Shown one piece after another: positions 13,250 through 27,423 of a stretch of 64,000 nucleotides of DNA. The stretch's first letter is position 1; each line of letters begins with the position of its first letter. Under the pieces are notes generated by a model. It had not been told where the DNA came from. It did not search any database and worked only from the letters and a program-made list of their open reading frames with translations. This DNA is from Pithys albifrons albifrons. Its lineage: Eukaryota > Chordata > Aves > Passeriformes > Thamnophilidae. The stretch covers positions 66,762,299 to 66,826,298 of the forward strand of contig NC_092461.1 of assembly GCF_047495875.1 (NCBI RefSeq). Direction: 5' to 3'. Made by a program: the position numbers and the translations under genes.

Positions 13250-13255
13250 TTTAAT
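13250..13255 (-). promoter_or_regulatory. LTR polyadenylation signal ATTAAA
   Basis: The hexamer reads ATTAAA on the minus strand, downstream of the LTR TATA box. The same hexamer is at the equivalent place in both sister LTRs (54003-54008 and 59963-59968). Confidence 0.6.
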
Positions 13256-13526
13256 AAAAATACTACAATAAATGCAATGGCACAAAGAGAAATTGGTTTC
13301 AACCCACAAACCCCAGAAGAATAACTCAGCCCCCTGGGGCACAAACACAATGGTCTTCATTAGCCCCTGTGGTGAGACCCACATGGTTCAAAGTAAAAGG
13401 AGGTGAAAAACCTCTTGGTGCAGATGAGGGTTGCAGTCTGGTTGAGAGTGGCGCTCTCTTCCTGTCGAGGTTCTGCCCTCCTCTGGATCTGCTGAGTGGT
13501 GTTTTGAAGTTCCAAACCCCCTAAGA

Positions 13527-13533
13527 TTATATA
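13527..13533 (-). promoter_or_regulatory. LTR TATA box
   Basis: TATATAA on the minus strand, in the same context as TATATAA at 53712-53718. The copy at 59891 has the decayed TACATAA at 60279-60273. Confidence 0.6.
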
Positions 13534-13890
13534 CCCTCTAGTTCAGGTGGGAACACTCAGTACCTCCCCCAGGGCGGGGAGTTACGCAATGGGTGATCTC
13601 ACTCTGTGAGTCATGTGGTATTTTTTGAATCGTTGATGGCCCATTGGCAGACATGACTCCTCAGGCTGGGTGTGGAGGTGCTAACGACTTCCTGGAGGTG
13701 AGTTATCACAGCTCTTATCTCACAGCCTTCTTTCACACCCAGCTTACAACGAGGGGTCGGGTGTGCCCTGGGGAGCTGCTGCAAATGGTCCTTTGTTAAC
13801 AATTCTTGGGAAATGGCATTGAGTGTTTTAGAATAACATAGCTTTGGTCACACTCACACAGTGATAAACTGATCCCAGCTTGCTAGAACA

Positions 13891-13895
13891 CCATC
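13891..13895. repeat. 5-bp target duplication, right (CCATC)
   Basis: Exact partner of 13173-13177. Confidence 0.85.
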
Positions 13896-15342
13896 TCATA
13901 GAAAACCGCCACCTGTGCCTACCTAGTCATCCAGTTCTTGAAGGGTCACCATTATTGTTAAGTAACCAGGTTGCTTCAACTGGCTTCTGAAATTACAGAA
14001 AGAAGAGACAGGAGCATATCCAATCAATTAAAGCACTTAGTACAGCAGTGCTGCAGGAGTCTCAAGCCTTTGTGTAGCCTTCAAGGAAGGTTCCGTTCAC
14101 ACTAATAAAGTCCTGTAGTAATTCCAGTCTTGTTGCTTAGCACCAAAAAAACCTCCAACACATTCACAATTTGAGACTTTGCACTTGAAATTTTCTGTTG
14201 CCTCACAGATATTGTAAAGTGGGACTAGCACAAATTGCCTCAGATTTTCTTAATTTGAAGGGATCTACTGTTAATATGAACTGCACTTTATTTTGCAATT
14301 AAAATGTATATGTCAAATTCTACCCGTAAATTGCCATATGTAGTCACTCAGCAGAGTATACTGATACCCTTCCCTGCAAAATCCCCATGATGAATTGGAT
14401 ACTCTTTTCCAGAACCAGTCCAAACACAGCAAATTTATCACCACTTCAATGAAACATTGGTTTTTGTCCCAATCCACCAGGCTGATTCTGAAGATCTTTA
14501 AATAAGATAACATTACATTGTCTGAAGTTAGAATTGACGGATGTCTCCAGGCACCTTTCACTAAGTTTATGTTCTGGATTCACATTACAGAGCACACTTT
14601 TATTAAAAGAATTATTAGACCCAGCCTTAAGGCTACTATGGGAAAGTTTTGAAAGAAGGAATAGAAATTCACATCTCAGGTCTCATTATGAAATGAAAGA
14701 TCTACTGAGATAAAAATGACATGTAAATTCTTTCCTATATTTCTACACATTAATAGTATTTCTGCCTTGAGGATTTGGGGAAATATTTAATATTTCTTTC
14801 TAAGATCACAAAGAATTATTTAACTTTTCTAGCCCCCTTTTTAATCAGGCTGTCAATAATCTGGACATTTTCCAGTTCCCAAATGAGATTTTGTAGCATA
14901 ACATATATTCTTAACAAACAATTATTGTCATTGGCCTGTGCAGCTTCTTAATAACAACAAAGACACTCTGTGGTAAAGAATCTAGCCATTTCTCTATTTG
15001 TTTTAGAGATTCTGAGTATTAATACAAATTAAACACCAAGAATCAGTAAGAATGAAAGGAACAGAAAAAATAATATTTACCAAAATTGCAGGGGAAAACT
15101 AGAGGCAGTAAAAATTCATCTATCAATACATTGCAGGAGATTGCCTTACCGAATGTCTGGTTCCATAAATACCAGAAATACAGGGGCATACTTAGTTTCT
15201 TTTCTACCTTTTTTTTTTTAATGCCCTCTACCCTCATTTAGCACATATTTACTTATCATAGGTTGAGCAGTTACATCGCTCTATTGCTCAAAAACACCTC
15301 AAGATATCTGATAAAACCTTTTCATGTTATGAAAGTATTTTC

Positions 15343-15414
<72 letters not shown>
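15343..15414. repeat. (CTAT)18 microsatellite
   Basis: An uninterrupted tetranucleotide array of 72 bp, 18 perfect CTAT units. A perfect array of this length is likely to vary in length between individuals. Confidence 0.97.
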
Positions 15415-16165
15415 TATGTGCAATGACACATATATTCACTAAAAGGTGGTATGGAAAATGAGAAGTCCTTTATAACAGTAATTTTCATTGTGGAAGAAAA
15501 TCTTAACTCCTTGCCTCTTGTATTCAGGAAAGGAATTGACAAATTTTATTGCTTGACAGATTTACAGAGAGGATGCTATTTAGAGCACAGAAGGTATTCC
15601 TGAGTAATTATAAAACAGTATTCTTAACAGATAGCTGCCAAAGTCACCTACCAAATGACCTTTTGTGGAGCTCTGTAGCTTGTCTATACTATAGAAATTA
15701 CATTCTTGTTTGTGTTATGCACAGTAAACTTCACAGACATTTTCCAATCTCAAAAACCATAAGGAAATTCTTAACCCCCCAAAATTTCACAAACACTGTT
15801 TTGTTGCTCTCAATGGGAAAAGCTGACCTTTTTGTTTTCACAGTACAAACCTCTCCCTTGTCAGCAAACAAAAGTCCATTATCTGTTAGTAATGTAGGGT
15901 CTATGCCACAGAGACAGGACTACTATTAACATTTCTGTCTTGGTCCTGCATCCTACCCTGGTCAAACTTAAAATGTGACTATCAAGTTCTTCTGCAGAGA
16001 CCCCATCTTCTTTTATGCAAACAGTCATGGTAAGTTGTTTAGGATAAACTATACATAGCAGTAGAGGAGGCAAGAGAAGGCTGATATGAAGGACTAATTA
16101 ATCAATTAATCGATTTTATTCATTCTGGCTAAATTTCTGCTAGCAGCAATTGCATGTTCACCTGG

Positions 16166-16207
16166 GACTGGAATTTCCTGTCCATGGACTGGAATTTCCT
16201 GTCCATG
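16166..16207. repeat. 21-bp tandem duplication
   Basis: The unit from 16166 to 16186 (begins GACTGGAATTTCC, ends TGTCCATG) is repeated exactly at 16187-16207. It is a short, recent-looking tandem duplication in otherwise unique sequence. Confidence 0.95.
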
Positions 16208-17058
16208 GGGCACAAACTGATCTCAGACCACAGGTAAGAGTATGTGAAGTTTTTGGGTTTGCAGAACATGACAGGCAGTGTCCGGAGCAGGAGACCACAG
16301 CCAGGTTGTGGTGTGGGTGGGAAAGATACACACTGGGTATCCCTAATGAAAGATGTGGCAGATTCAGACTGGTAATGTCAATGACACAGTTAGTGAGCTA
16401 AGAAGCTGAAACACATCACAGGACACCAGATAGAGCTAATGATGCCTAAGATGGAGCCAGCAGCACCCTGAGTGAACATCTAGTTAAAGAAAATTTAGAA
16501 CAAAGGGGATTACAGCCTGATGTAAAATTCATTAAAGTCAATGGAAAGATGCCTTTCTGGAGGCATTTGAAAACCCCAGTGACATTAAGAAACGGGAACA
16601 CTCTAGGGTTCCTAAAAATGGAAGTAAAACATCTATAACTTACCACTGGCGAAAAATGCAAAGAGGTTCCACTGAGAAAGTTGATGTAGAAATTTAAATA
16701 CAGAAAAAAATTACAAAACCTTATCCAAGTCTGGGATAGTAACCTTAGGACAGTCAAGAGAGAAAAAGAAAATAGACATTGGAGTTGAAAATCATTATGA
16801 ATTTTTCCCTCTTACTTTGTCCCTATGACTCATAAGACAGTAAGTAAAACGGGGGCAGAAATCTGGTGCAGGATGAAGACTGAGCTGTATTTTATCTCTG
16901 TGGGCTCTGACCCATTTTTACTGTTTCTTTGACTGAGTAGCCTGTGGCCATTGTGCTTTAAGGCTTGATATTTGCATTTGGTGGACAATTCCAAATTGCT
17001 GCAGTTATTTATATAGTGGGAGAAGTTCTCTTTTGTTTAGTGGCTAGTTTTCAATTGG

Positions 17059-17112
17059 GTTTTTTGTTTGTTTTTTTTGTTTGTTTGTTTGTTTGTTTTT
17101 GGGGTTTGTTTT
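17059..17112. repeat. (TTTG)n low-complexity tract
   Basis: TTTG units interrupted by a T8 run and a GGGG, in an otherwise unique context. Confidence 0.85.
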
Positions 17113-20100
17113 AATTTGGTTTATTTTCCCTATGGTAATGGAGTTTGACATTATGATTCCCTCATGGGGAAATTGGACATATGTAGCGTTTAATTTCTTC
17201 AGGAGAAAGGAGGAGCTAAATTAAAAGCAACAATGTTTTTCACAAAAGGAAAAATTTCCTACACAGCTTGAGTAACTTTGTGGGAGAAATTATGCTCCCT
17301 ACTGGAGAACAGTTGACAGTGGCTCAGCACATTCCCAGTGGGCATGTAATTTTAACATGGTTTCCCTAAAATTCCCTTAATTCCATGGAGTAACAAGAGG
17401 ATTCATGTAAGAGACAAGGTACCAGTCATTCCAGTGAGAATGTTGTTTAGGTGACTAGTTCATGATTTGTCCTTCAAACAAGAATGATCTTTTGGGTAAG
17501 ATGTCAATGAACCTCTGGGTTTGATTGTAGTATATCTCATAATATCTTTTGTGGCCATGAATAAAACTCTTTATTTCCCTATGCCTTGGTAACTGATAAG
17601 TGATATGTCCTTCCTTCAGAGAAGTGTTCTGAAGAGTTCATTAATATTTGTGAAGTATTTAAACTAAGAACTTGCTGAAGAAGAAATAATTCAGGGCTGG
17701 GCACCTGGGTGCACACTATTATTGGCAGCACAAAAGAAAACCAAACAAATCCCTAATTGATTCAGAGTGTTAAGGAAGTGTTCTTCCATGTTCTCCAGAT
17801 GGCAAAAAGTCTCAATGTATACAAAATATCAATAGGACAAGCAATTGTGCTTGAAGCAGAAACTTTGACGCTGTGCCTCAGCTTAACTAGAACCATCTGC
17901 TTGTGCATGAACAGTAGTGAAAGACTTGGAAAAAACCCACAAAGCAGAGCACGGGCTCAAACCAGGTGATAAGTATCAGTAGAATACAGTTCACTGCAAA
18001 GTGGCAACAAGTTTATCAGAAGTACTAAAAAATAAGCAAAGACCTCAGATTAAAAAAAAAAAAGTCCTCAGCAAGTCTAAGCTTGCAATTAATCACAATA
18101 CTTTAGTGCAGTAACAATTGACTACAGTTTAAATGATAGGACAGCAAAAGGCTTTCTGGGAGATGAAAGTATGGTCTGGAAAATTAAACTTATGAATTTC
18201 ATCATTTGTACCTGCACTTGGCTCCTTGTAAGATAATGTTCCCAATGCATTGCAGAACTAGCACAGCTAGCCCAATTATCAGGCTGGAGAGAGAGATCCC
18301 TTTGAAAGTTTGGTTTATAGTCAGTCTGAAAAGATGCACAGTAAATGACCAGAGGGGAAAGCAAGAGATTTGAATTTTAACGTAATGTTCAAAATTTTGA
18401 TGTGTTTATTACTAGTTTCCGTTAGGTTGTCTACAGTGTTTTAAATCTTCAGCCTTGAATTTACAAAGAAAAGTATTTTGGAGGTGAGGGAGCAGTCAAC
18501 ACATATTACAAAATAAAAATATCTTAAATTTTAGGTGTATCCTCACAATATGGAAGTGGGGAGTGGGTTCAAATGAAATGACTACAGAATCTGAATCATG
18601 ATCAATTTACTTCAAGATTCTAGCAATATTGTCAATGTTCTCTGCTACATTTGATTTCAAGTAATATGTTTTTTTATTTCGTTATCCTACTGGATTAAAA
18701 CAGTTACTCTACAATTAATAAGAACTGATTATTTTCTCTAATGAGTCATTATTTACCATTGTAGACTATTAGTTTAGCTAAGGGTCTTGAGCCTAAAAGC
18801 ACAATTTTTGCAAAACACTTAAAGCAATCATAAGTCCATAGAAGCCTTCTGTATAACCTATTTTACTGACAAACAATTACATTTTAGATTGAAGAGGTGA
18901 AATGATTAAGAATATTTGACTTAGTTGCCATGACAGCATGCATTTTTCATCAGGCAGAGTGTAATTACTACAATTTCAATGATGTAAAATCAAGAAAGAT
19001 GATAACAAACAGCAGAACCATGGAGATATTGCCATTGCACCAGGTTGCCATGGCAACAGTGATAATAATCTCAGTGATAGATGTTTTCTCTTGCTCTTTC
19101 CATTTTGTACGGTTATAACATTCAGAGCCAGTTTTTACCACAGCTTTTTATAGTTTATTAGACTGTCAAAATAGTTTATGAGATGTTGTTGCAAAGGAAA
19201 TGACTGAGTTCCGCAGCCTAATAAAAATGCCAAATACTCTGTTTACATACTGCTCCAGCATTTAACAAACATTAAAAAATTGTATGAAAAATGAGTTGAT
19301 ATTGTATCTGTATTAATCAATTTGCAAGGCATAAGCTCTGTCACTGAAGGTCAAATGAATACCTTCCAAGCATTACTTTTAAAGAGTCCTTTTAAAGTTT
19401 ATTCTTGACACCATGCTGCCAACACCTTTTACCTGAGCTGAGCAAAACAAGCAGCAATCAGGAAATACTTCATAAGGCCAGTAGAAAGTTAGATAAAAAA
19501 ATCTTGTTAATGATTTCAATAATGTAGGAAGATTAATTTACTTGACATCAAAGAAGTGGTCGATGCAGATTAAAGAATACTTTGTTTACTGAACCTCTAC
19601 CATAGACATGAGAAAGTACAAAAAAGGTAAGATAAGATTTGCATATTTTTTATAGAAATTAATAAGTGTACATATACAAACACTATTGTGCTCATACACT
19701 ATTTTAATGCAGTATTTTTGAAGTGTATATATGAAGACAGAGAATAAACAACATCTTTATAAGGTCACCTCCAATGCCATAGAGATATTAGAAGGCATTG
19801 ATTAGTAAAGGAAGCATTGAATTTTGCCTCTGAAAGAGAAACAGATATTTTTATAGTTTTAAAGACTGACTTTCTCAATCTGAAAATATAATTCTTTAGG
19901 GAGCAATTTAATTTTAATGGGATTTTATAGAATTGTCTGAAAAGGAAATAGTTAAATGTGCTTTTCTATTTTTCCTAATGTTTTTCTCCCTAAGTTTAGC
20001 AAAAGTCACTATCCATCTTAAAAAATAATTATGGACATATTCTGAGAGAGAAACACATTTTAAAATCTGAGTAATGACTATGAGGGTTATTGTTCTTCAT

Positions 20101-21301
20101 TTAAGGTACCTCAAATGTAGATACACAACTGAAAGAATTGCTAGAACTGTAGCTTTTCCTACCATCCAGTTTAGCCAGCTGCTTTGTATATTTGCTTAGC
20201 ACTGAGACCTTCAGGAGAGAATAAAACTCAAGAGAAAGGGAGGGACTTCTAAAATGTTGTGGTTAAACAGGTGGGTAATGGTGCAAAAGATGCAGAAAGA
20301 ATATGAACGATCATGCACTTCTTTGAGGCATTAATGTGGATTTGAAAACCAACATGGGAGACTGTTGCCACAATACCAAGACACTGGTGACTGGTGGCAT
20401 CAGTTTGAGTTATGCTGCTCCCCAAATCTGTTGTTGTGTCAAGGAGCACAGTTCCTTCATAATTTGGACCTGGCTCTTCTCACCCCATAATATATAGAGG
20501 CAAATGTACATATTGTATTTCCTCAATGAAAATGGATACATTTCCCTTTTAGAAAGGTGTTAACAGGTCCTAAAGCTTTTCTTTAGTGTTTCAGACAACT
20601 GTAATCCACAGTTACCAGTCACTCTTAGGCCTTGGTTATCTTTTTTGAAAGTAGAGTAAAATAAAGGAAAAACAATGAAAAAAAGCCAAACATTTAGTTT
20701 GTTAACAGAACTACTAAGTGCTAGTGACAACATATTCCTTTGCTGCTTATAATTTTGATAAACTAGATATTTTGAAATTGTTACCTATGGTTGTGGAAAA
20801 ATAAATTAATAGATATCTGTCTATCCCAAACCAAATTAGGATTTAAATGTATAGACCTCATTACACTTAATGGATAACATATGTTTACATTTGCTATGTT
20901 GCTTGGTAAACTTTTTTTTGCTGTACATGTGAAATGTGAATACAGCTTGTATATATGGCTGAGAGCGGAGTAGGAGGAAGTCTCGTGTCCGAGAAGTACA
21001 AATGATATGCAGCATCTGAGAGTACATAATACCAGAAAAACTCAGAGATGTTTTAAGACCTAGTAACTCTGTTGAGACCACAGGTCTAATCCTAGCAGTA
21101 CATTTGGTGTAATTTCTTCAGTTCAGTTTTGTCAGATTCCGAGTGTGGAGAAATTATTTTTTAAATAAAAAAAATTGTGCAGTAAAAATGGAATCTTGGT
21201 TTTCAAATATAAGTTCCTTTTTTCAATTTCACATAATTACTCTTCATTAGGCTTTCTTGAAACTAAATAATTTGGCTTTAATCTTGCTGCTGAAGATCAA
21301 A

Positions 21302-21353
21302 TATATGTAGTTCCATTTTCATTTTTATTTATGATTTAATGGAACTATATGTA
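21302..21353. other. Inverted repeat, 16-bp stem with 20-nt loop
   Basis: Bases 21302-21317 pair with 21338-21353. The inner ten (TAGTTCCATT with AATGGAACTA) match perfectly, and the outer six include two G-T wobbles. The loop of 20 nt is AT-rich. Pairing stops at 21301/21354. It is too short for a typical microRNA precursor and may be chance or a decayed palindrome. Confidence 0.45.
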
Positions 21354-24300
21354 CGCAACGACACCATCAGCTTAACAGAAACTTTTGCCTGAATGTCCTT
21401 TTGCTTTATATTCTTCTCCATACTACATATAAATTCTACAGAAACAAAACCCATTAAATTCAAAGGAAAAAAAAAGAATCTGATTGGGAGTGGGAGCCAA
21501 GGAAGAGGACAAGAAGGCCCTGCTACTTTACTTCTTTATTTGAAATGAAGCAGTTTTCAGGATGGTGGTATCTCTTTAAGCTTTTCTTCCCAAGGGTACA
21601 GATCCCTCCAGCCAAGTCAGCATTTCTGCTGCTGTCCTTTAAAGCTCTTTCCAGATTCATGGTACTTTTTCTGATAATATGCAGCCAAACCTCCCACACA
21701 TCACCATGCAGTAGTATAACTGGGATGACATAGGAGCTGCAGAGTTACTGTTACTTGCTTCCTGCACCATATGAAGTCTTTGTGCATGCAGTCTAAAGTT
21801 GCACTGCTCTTTTTCTGGCAGCTGTTACAGTTTGCAAATTGATGAATACTTTCCTGTCCAGAGTTAATCCCGTGTGTTTCTTGCACCATTATTAATTTCC
21901 AGGTTTTAATCTTTCATCAAATGAACATCCTTGCATTATATCTGCCAAATATTATTGTACATTATGCAATTTTTAATTTTTTAAAAATTTTTTCTTTTGT
22001 TTATACACTTACAAATCACAGTACTTTTCATTTATTTCTTCTTGGGCCTTGAGTTATTTAAAGCTTCTTCCACTCTTTGAATTTCACTAATAGCCTGACT
22101 ACTAATGATTTAACAAAAATCATAAATAACTTCCAGTGACCATCAATCCTGCTTGCGCTTCACTAAACTTTCGCCATCTCAGCACATTCCATTTATCATT
22201 ACTTTGCGTTTATTGTTTTTTTGGTAACTTTTCAGGTCTCAGAACATTCTTTCTTTTCCAGATTTAGTACATTCTCAATTCTTATTTGTATCAAATGCTA
22301 TGTGCATATTCATGTTATCATCCATCAGCCAATTTTGCAGTTCAAAGGTAATAAAGAAAGAATTAAAAGAAAAAAAATCATCTGGAAAGCCATATGCTTG
22401 AGACTTGCCTAGTTTTTAAAGTTAAATTTCATATGCATTGGTATTATGTTGGAGATTCTCACATCTTCTGTTTGGAATATACATAAAATTTCCACTAATT
22501 GTAATGAACAATAATTACAGCCTTTAAGCATGTCTCTGCTTTCTGATGTGGCATTCAGGACATACTGCCTATCATTCTATAGAAAGCCTCTTGTAAGGGT
22601 TGTCCTTGGAGATTTTAAAAGGTTGAGGAGGCCTTGTGCTGGTTTTCCAGACAACACATGAATTGCACAAACATGAATAAACAGATGGAAATTTAAACAT
22701 AGAAACAGGAATTACAGTTTTGAAGCTTTAATTTGCGCACTTAATTGAAAATCCAGAGATATTATGTAAGCTTTAAGAGTTTCTGGGTGCACAGACAGTA
22801 ACTGGGACTGGACACCTAAAAAAGAAGTTGCAGGAGATTTCCCAAGAATGACCTGCCTGCCAGGAAATGGGCTAACTCTCTGCCCTTGCCTCTCAGGCTT
22901 TGGTGCTGACTGTCAGTTTAGGAGTAGAGATGAAACAATTCCTTTTGCTGGGTGTCTAAACCATTGCTTCTTTTGAATGGAATTGTACTATAGAGTATGG
23001 GATTATAACTCTCAGCTTCCCTTTAAAAGGAAAGTAATGGGAAGCACTGAGTCTCAAGAAGCAGTTCCCTTCTTCAGAGAAAATGCAGGTGCCTGAAAAA
23101 ATAACATAAAGTACTGAAAAATAGGTGTATCCACACCAAAATGATGATATAAATTAGAAAGTCTGCAGGCTCCTCTGAGCTGCTGATACTGTGGGAGACT
23201 CCATCCTTGCCTGTGAGAGCCCATCAGAAATGCTGATGTTGTTTTGCAGAATATCTTCCACTCATATGACTCTGTGAAGGAAAGATGCTGTTTTGTCCAG
23301 GGTAGTAAGTGATCCCTTGGTCTTGGTCCCTATGCTGACAACTGATACACCTTGAGGCATTTTAATCTTCTGGCTGTGTGCCAACACCTTCCTCTATCTA
23401 AATGCAGGACACATCTGCTTGTGGGTGGGTATGTGACAAAACCTGAGTGGCAGTAACTGAGTAAGATAGTGTTGCTAAAGAGCTTATAATGGAATTTCTT
23501 TTTAGAGAGAATTTCATCTGTAATTAAAGTTCCCACCTGTCCACTGTCCCTTCTTGTAATTATACCTGATGCTTCTTGTCCCACAAAATGCTGATATATG
23601 GAACCACTTATTGCCCTTTAATTTAAAGATTAATTAATTGTTGCCATTGTGTGTGATCTCATTAGGAACATTAGGAATAAAAAATCACAACCAAGTATAA
23701 ATAAGAATCCTAAAATGCTATAGGTGAAGTTCTCAGTTGATTTTTAGCACAGCATCACTGAGAAAAGCATCACTGATGTCACCTATCATAATTTCTTTGG
23801 AAAAATATGCAAACCAAGGACATTCAGAAACAAGGAACCAATAGGTTGCAATGTGTTTCAAAGCCTTAGTAGATGCTTTGCTATAATTTTTTTCTCAATG
23901 GAATTCTTCTTCCTACCTGTCTTTTCCCACACCACTTAAAACATGAAAAGCAGATGTTGGTGTGAATGATAGAAAGACCTTGTGATGACCTTCTACACTT
24001 GAGAGAATTTTCCTCTCAACAATATTTGGATGATTTTTAAAACAGATGTGCAAGCCTTAAAGATTTCATTCCAATTGCCCAAGATATAGAAGAAAAATGA
24101 ATTAAAATATAGATTGAAAATGTCTTTTGATATTAAAAATCATTTTCTGAGGAACATTTTAGAGCAATTTTCTGTTTTATGCATTTTATCTTGCCATTTT
24201 TCCAAGTGACTATTATTTCCCTTGCTCTCATGTGGATATACCCTGAATAACATTCTGGAGGATATTAAACCATGCAAGAGTAAGAAAGAGCTCAAGGAAA

Positions 24301-27300
24301 CTATTGCAGCTTAGTATGCCTCTCACTCTACTTTAGATTAAAATGGCCATGGTACTTAATTTTCAGGGATGCTAGCTCAAATTTCTTCTTCCAACTTATA
24401 GAAACTTTCCATGCTTTCTATCCAGCAGTCTCTACAAAATCATGCATAGCACTGCTAGTTGACAGACTATTTTCTATGCACTTTGTCTTTACTTGTTAAG
24501 GTTTCTGGATTTTCTTTCCCTTTATCTTTCTATCAGAGATAAGGAAATTCATTTAATCTACATCCCACAGAAAGTCCTCTGCATTAGGATTCAATTCAGT
24601 CTGTTTCTTTCTGGGATCCTAAAATCCCTGAATCCTTGATCAGATCTATCAGTTATGCAATATGCACATTTTTTGTAATGTTAAAATTCCAAATCCTGAA
24701 TTCAAACCAATTTATCTGAACTGTTCTTTTAAGAGACCTCAAATTATTAAAACCGCTTGCTGTGCAATTTTATAAGAAGGTTTTAAATTTTCCATTATCG
24801 GTGGCAAATAACATATCTCTTAAAACTCTTTTACGTAGCACGAAAACTTTGTTATGATTTGGAGTGTATTTCATTGTCAAAGAGAAAAGAGAAAAGAGAA
24901 AAAAAACCCCTAGTTTTGTGAAATTTCCTAATACTGCTTTGCAAAGTGTTGTTTGCATGGCAGGGCCACTAAACAGCATAAAATGCTAGAGCCACTTTGT
25001 TCTAGGACAAATTGTCTAGTAGTTATAGAAACCAGTGTACCATGAGTTAGAAGTCATACATTGAACTAAGCTAGACGTTTAAACAGGATGAAATGGTAAA
25101 GATCCAAGATTTTGGAGAGTTGGAGTCAAGGTTTTACAAGTTTGACAGGTCATGTCACTGAACAAAAAAAAGGCAGAAGTCCAACAGTAATGAAGATGCT
25201 TCAAGACCACCCCGAGGGATGAAATCAGGAGACCACCACCCAAATTCAAAGCCAAAAGAAAAGCTCCACCCAAGATTTTGCCTAGCCACTAATATGGAAA
25301 TATGAACTTAAGGCTATAAATGGCTTATTTTACACAAACAAATTAGGCCTTGCTACTATTAGAAAAAAACTTTCTCTTAGCAGGTTGGGGTTTTTTTGTT
25401 TTGTTTGTTTGTTTTTTTTTTTTCAGTGTTTTCGCTTATCAGCTACCTAGGAGGATGTATATATTGCAAAGTTTCAATTAATTTCTTTTCAAATGATATA
25501 AAAGAACAAGGAAAGAACAAATGGGTATCATACAGGACAGGGCAATCAGCTTTTTAGTAGCACTGCATGAATCACATTTGAATGTATTTCAGTGGCTGTT
25601 TTTCCTGTTGCTGCTGTACATATATTTGGAGACTACTTGTGCTGTGTATGAGTAGACCATGGAAGAAAGTATGCCAAGACCATTTAGAGAGCAATTTTCA
25701 GTGATCATATATAGCCTTTGCTCTACCTCAGCATTCTGGTATGTCTATGACATCTTGAATTCTTATCCTGGATGCTTCTGTGGGGAAAACTGAGCACTTC
25801 AATACTTTCTAACTAGGATTCACAGCTGACTGAGCAGTCATCTTGGCTTAGTTTCCATAACAAGCTTATGAGCAGTTACGCTGAGGAAAAGGACAAAAGG
25901 AATAGCAGATGAGAAGAGAAATGAGAAGAAAGAGAAAAAACATGCGTGTGTGCCTTTCTGATAGTAATTTGCAACATAACACACACTACAGAAATACTGT
26001 AGCACTAGTCAGTTGGCCATGCAACCTTTGAATTACAGGGATGCAAATTGCTGTGACTGTTGCTTGTTCCCAGCTCTCTCTGGAAGACAAACATTTCTTC
26101 TGCCTCCGAGACACTCAAAAGTCTGTTCTCATCCAACTGAACTGTACACACTGAAGCACTCAAATTGGTATTTTCCTACCATTGGACCACCACTAAAAAG
26201 AATGGATTGAGACGGATACATCCAGAAAGCAATCCAGCTCACCTCAGATTTAAACCGTCATTTTAAAGGTCTTGATCTTTCTTCAGATAGGAGGTTAGTT
26301 CGGGATGGTTGTTTCTCTCCTTTTTTTTTTTTTTTTGGCTGTCTGCACTCTGGGTAACAACTGTTATTGAGGAAGCACTTTGGCATATATTTACATCCAG
26401 ATTTTTTCATAACTTAAAGTCCTGGACACTCTGTAGACGCAGAAGAGAAGTTAAAATACTACCTAAGGAGCAAACAACTGCAAAATAACAGAGTAAGGCT
26501 GAAAATCAGTTGTTCATCAAAGGAGCTTTGATTAGCAACAGACATTTCAAAAAATATCATATGCAAAGAATCTACAAGTAAGTCATATCTCCTTAACCAA
26601 GTCTCTCTTTATCATGGTCATGGCATCTTTCTCTTCTTGCAATCTGCTCCTTTGTCATGCATACTTTTTAATGTAAGCTGTTTCTTAAACTGACTAGACT
26701 TCACTCACAATGATCCTAAATTGTCTGACCTGGAGAAGGATCAGCTGTCTTCAAAACTGCTAATGATCTTGTAAACACTTCCATGTCATTTGCTTGAAGG
26801 TAGAACTACCCGACTTCAGTTTTAAATCTCTTTTCTTCTGATAAATTAAAATAGTGCACTTAAAGGACCTCTTCATTAAGGCACTGGAGAGTAAAAGTTC
26901 CATTTAAGTGACATGTTTAACTTTCCCTCTCTTTTCATATTTGTAGCTGTTCTCTTTCCAATTCTCCCTGTTTACTCTACCTAATATGGTATAGAAATAA
27001 AGCTGTATTCCATTCCATAGGCTTTTTCTAAGATTTCTATGTGCAGCAGGAGGTAAACAGAAGAGTCAGATAAATAGATTTACAATAGGGTGTTATTTAT
27101 GTATCAAAATATGTGGAAGAACAGGGGAACAAGAAGAATACATTTAAAAGATATGAAAATTGAGCTTGACAAGAAATACATGCTTCTTTAAATGCTTTTT
27201 CCAATCTCAGTGTTGGAGATAAGCTCCCCTTTCAAAGGAAAATGATATTTAGAAATATTTTTCTTTCACAACAAAATAAAATAACTTCTGGGAGGTGAAA

Positions 27301-27423
27301 AGTTATTCTGGACAAGCATAACTCAGAGTTTGTGAGACAGTATCCCACTCAGGCAAGGAAGAAGAAAGCAGTATATCAGACCCTAAGTGGGGTGAAGTAT
27401 GGAGAAGCTGCACATCAAAAATA

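Larger units (their letters stand above)
13178..13890 (-). mobile_element. Solo LTR, family A, copy 1
   Basis: A 713-bp endogenous retrovirus LTR in reverse orientation. Its termini (TGTGCTGG on the plus-strand left, CTAGAACA on the right) match those of the copies at 53354 and 59891, and it is flanked by perfect CCATC duplications. A 5-bp duplication is usual for class III (ERVL-type) elements. In its own orientation it carries a TATA box (TATATAA at 13533-13527) and a polyadenylation signal ATTAAA (13255-13250) in the expected order. No internal retroviral sequence lies on either side, so recombination has left a single LTR. It has one copy of the 24-bp unit that is doubled in the two sister copies. 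Confidence 0.88.
13896..27423. other. Long unique noncoding stretch
   Basis: Apart from the simple repeats and the hairpin listed separately, I recognise nothing. There are no exon-like series and no clear transposons. The longest frame (15549-15929, 126 codons, plus) has no family resemblance. T-rich tracts lie at 25391-25423 and 26321-26336 (16 T). The stretch near 19190-19470 may be conserved noncoding DNA. Confidence 0.5.

Noticed and set aside
15549..15929. 126-codon plus-strand frame
   Set aside because: No domain, signal peptide or family resemblance, and no visible splice or promoter context. The length is within chance for 64 kb on six frames.
22616..22660. Fragment of the family A LTR suggested by TTGTGCTGGTTTT
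   Set aside because: The similarity stops after about 12 bases, and none of the later LTR blocks follow.
25391..25426. Polypyrimidine tract followed by CAG as a splice acceptor
   Set aside because: It is a degenerate TTTG/T-run repeat. No open, family-like exon follows.
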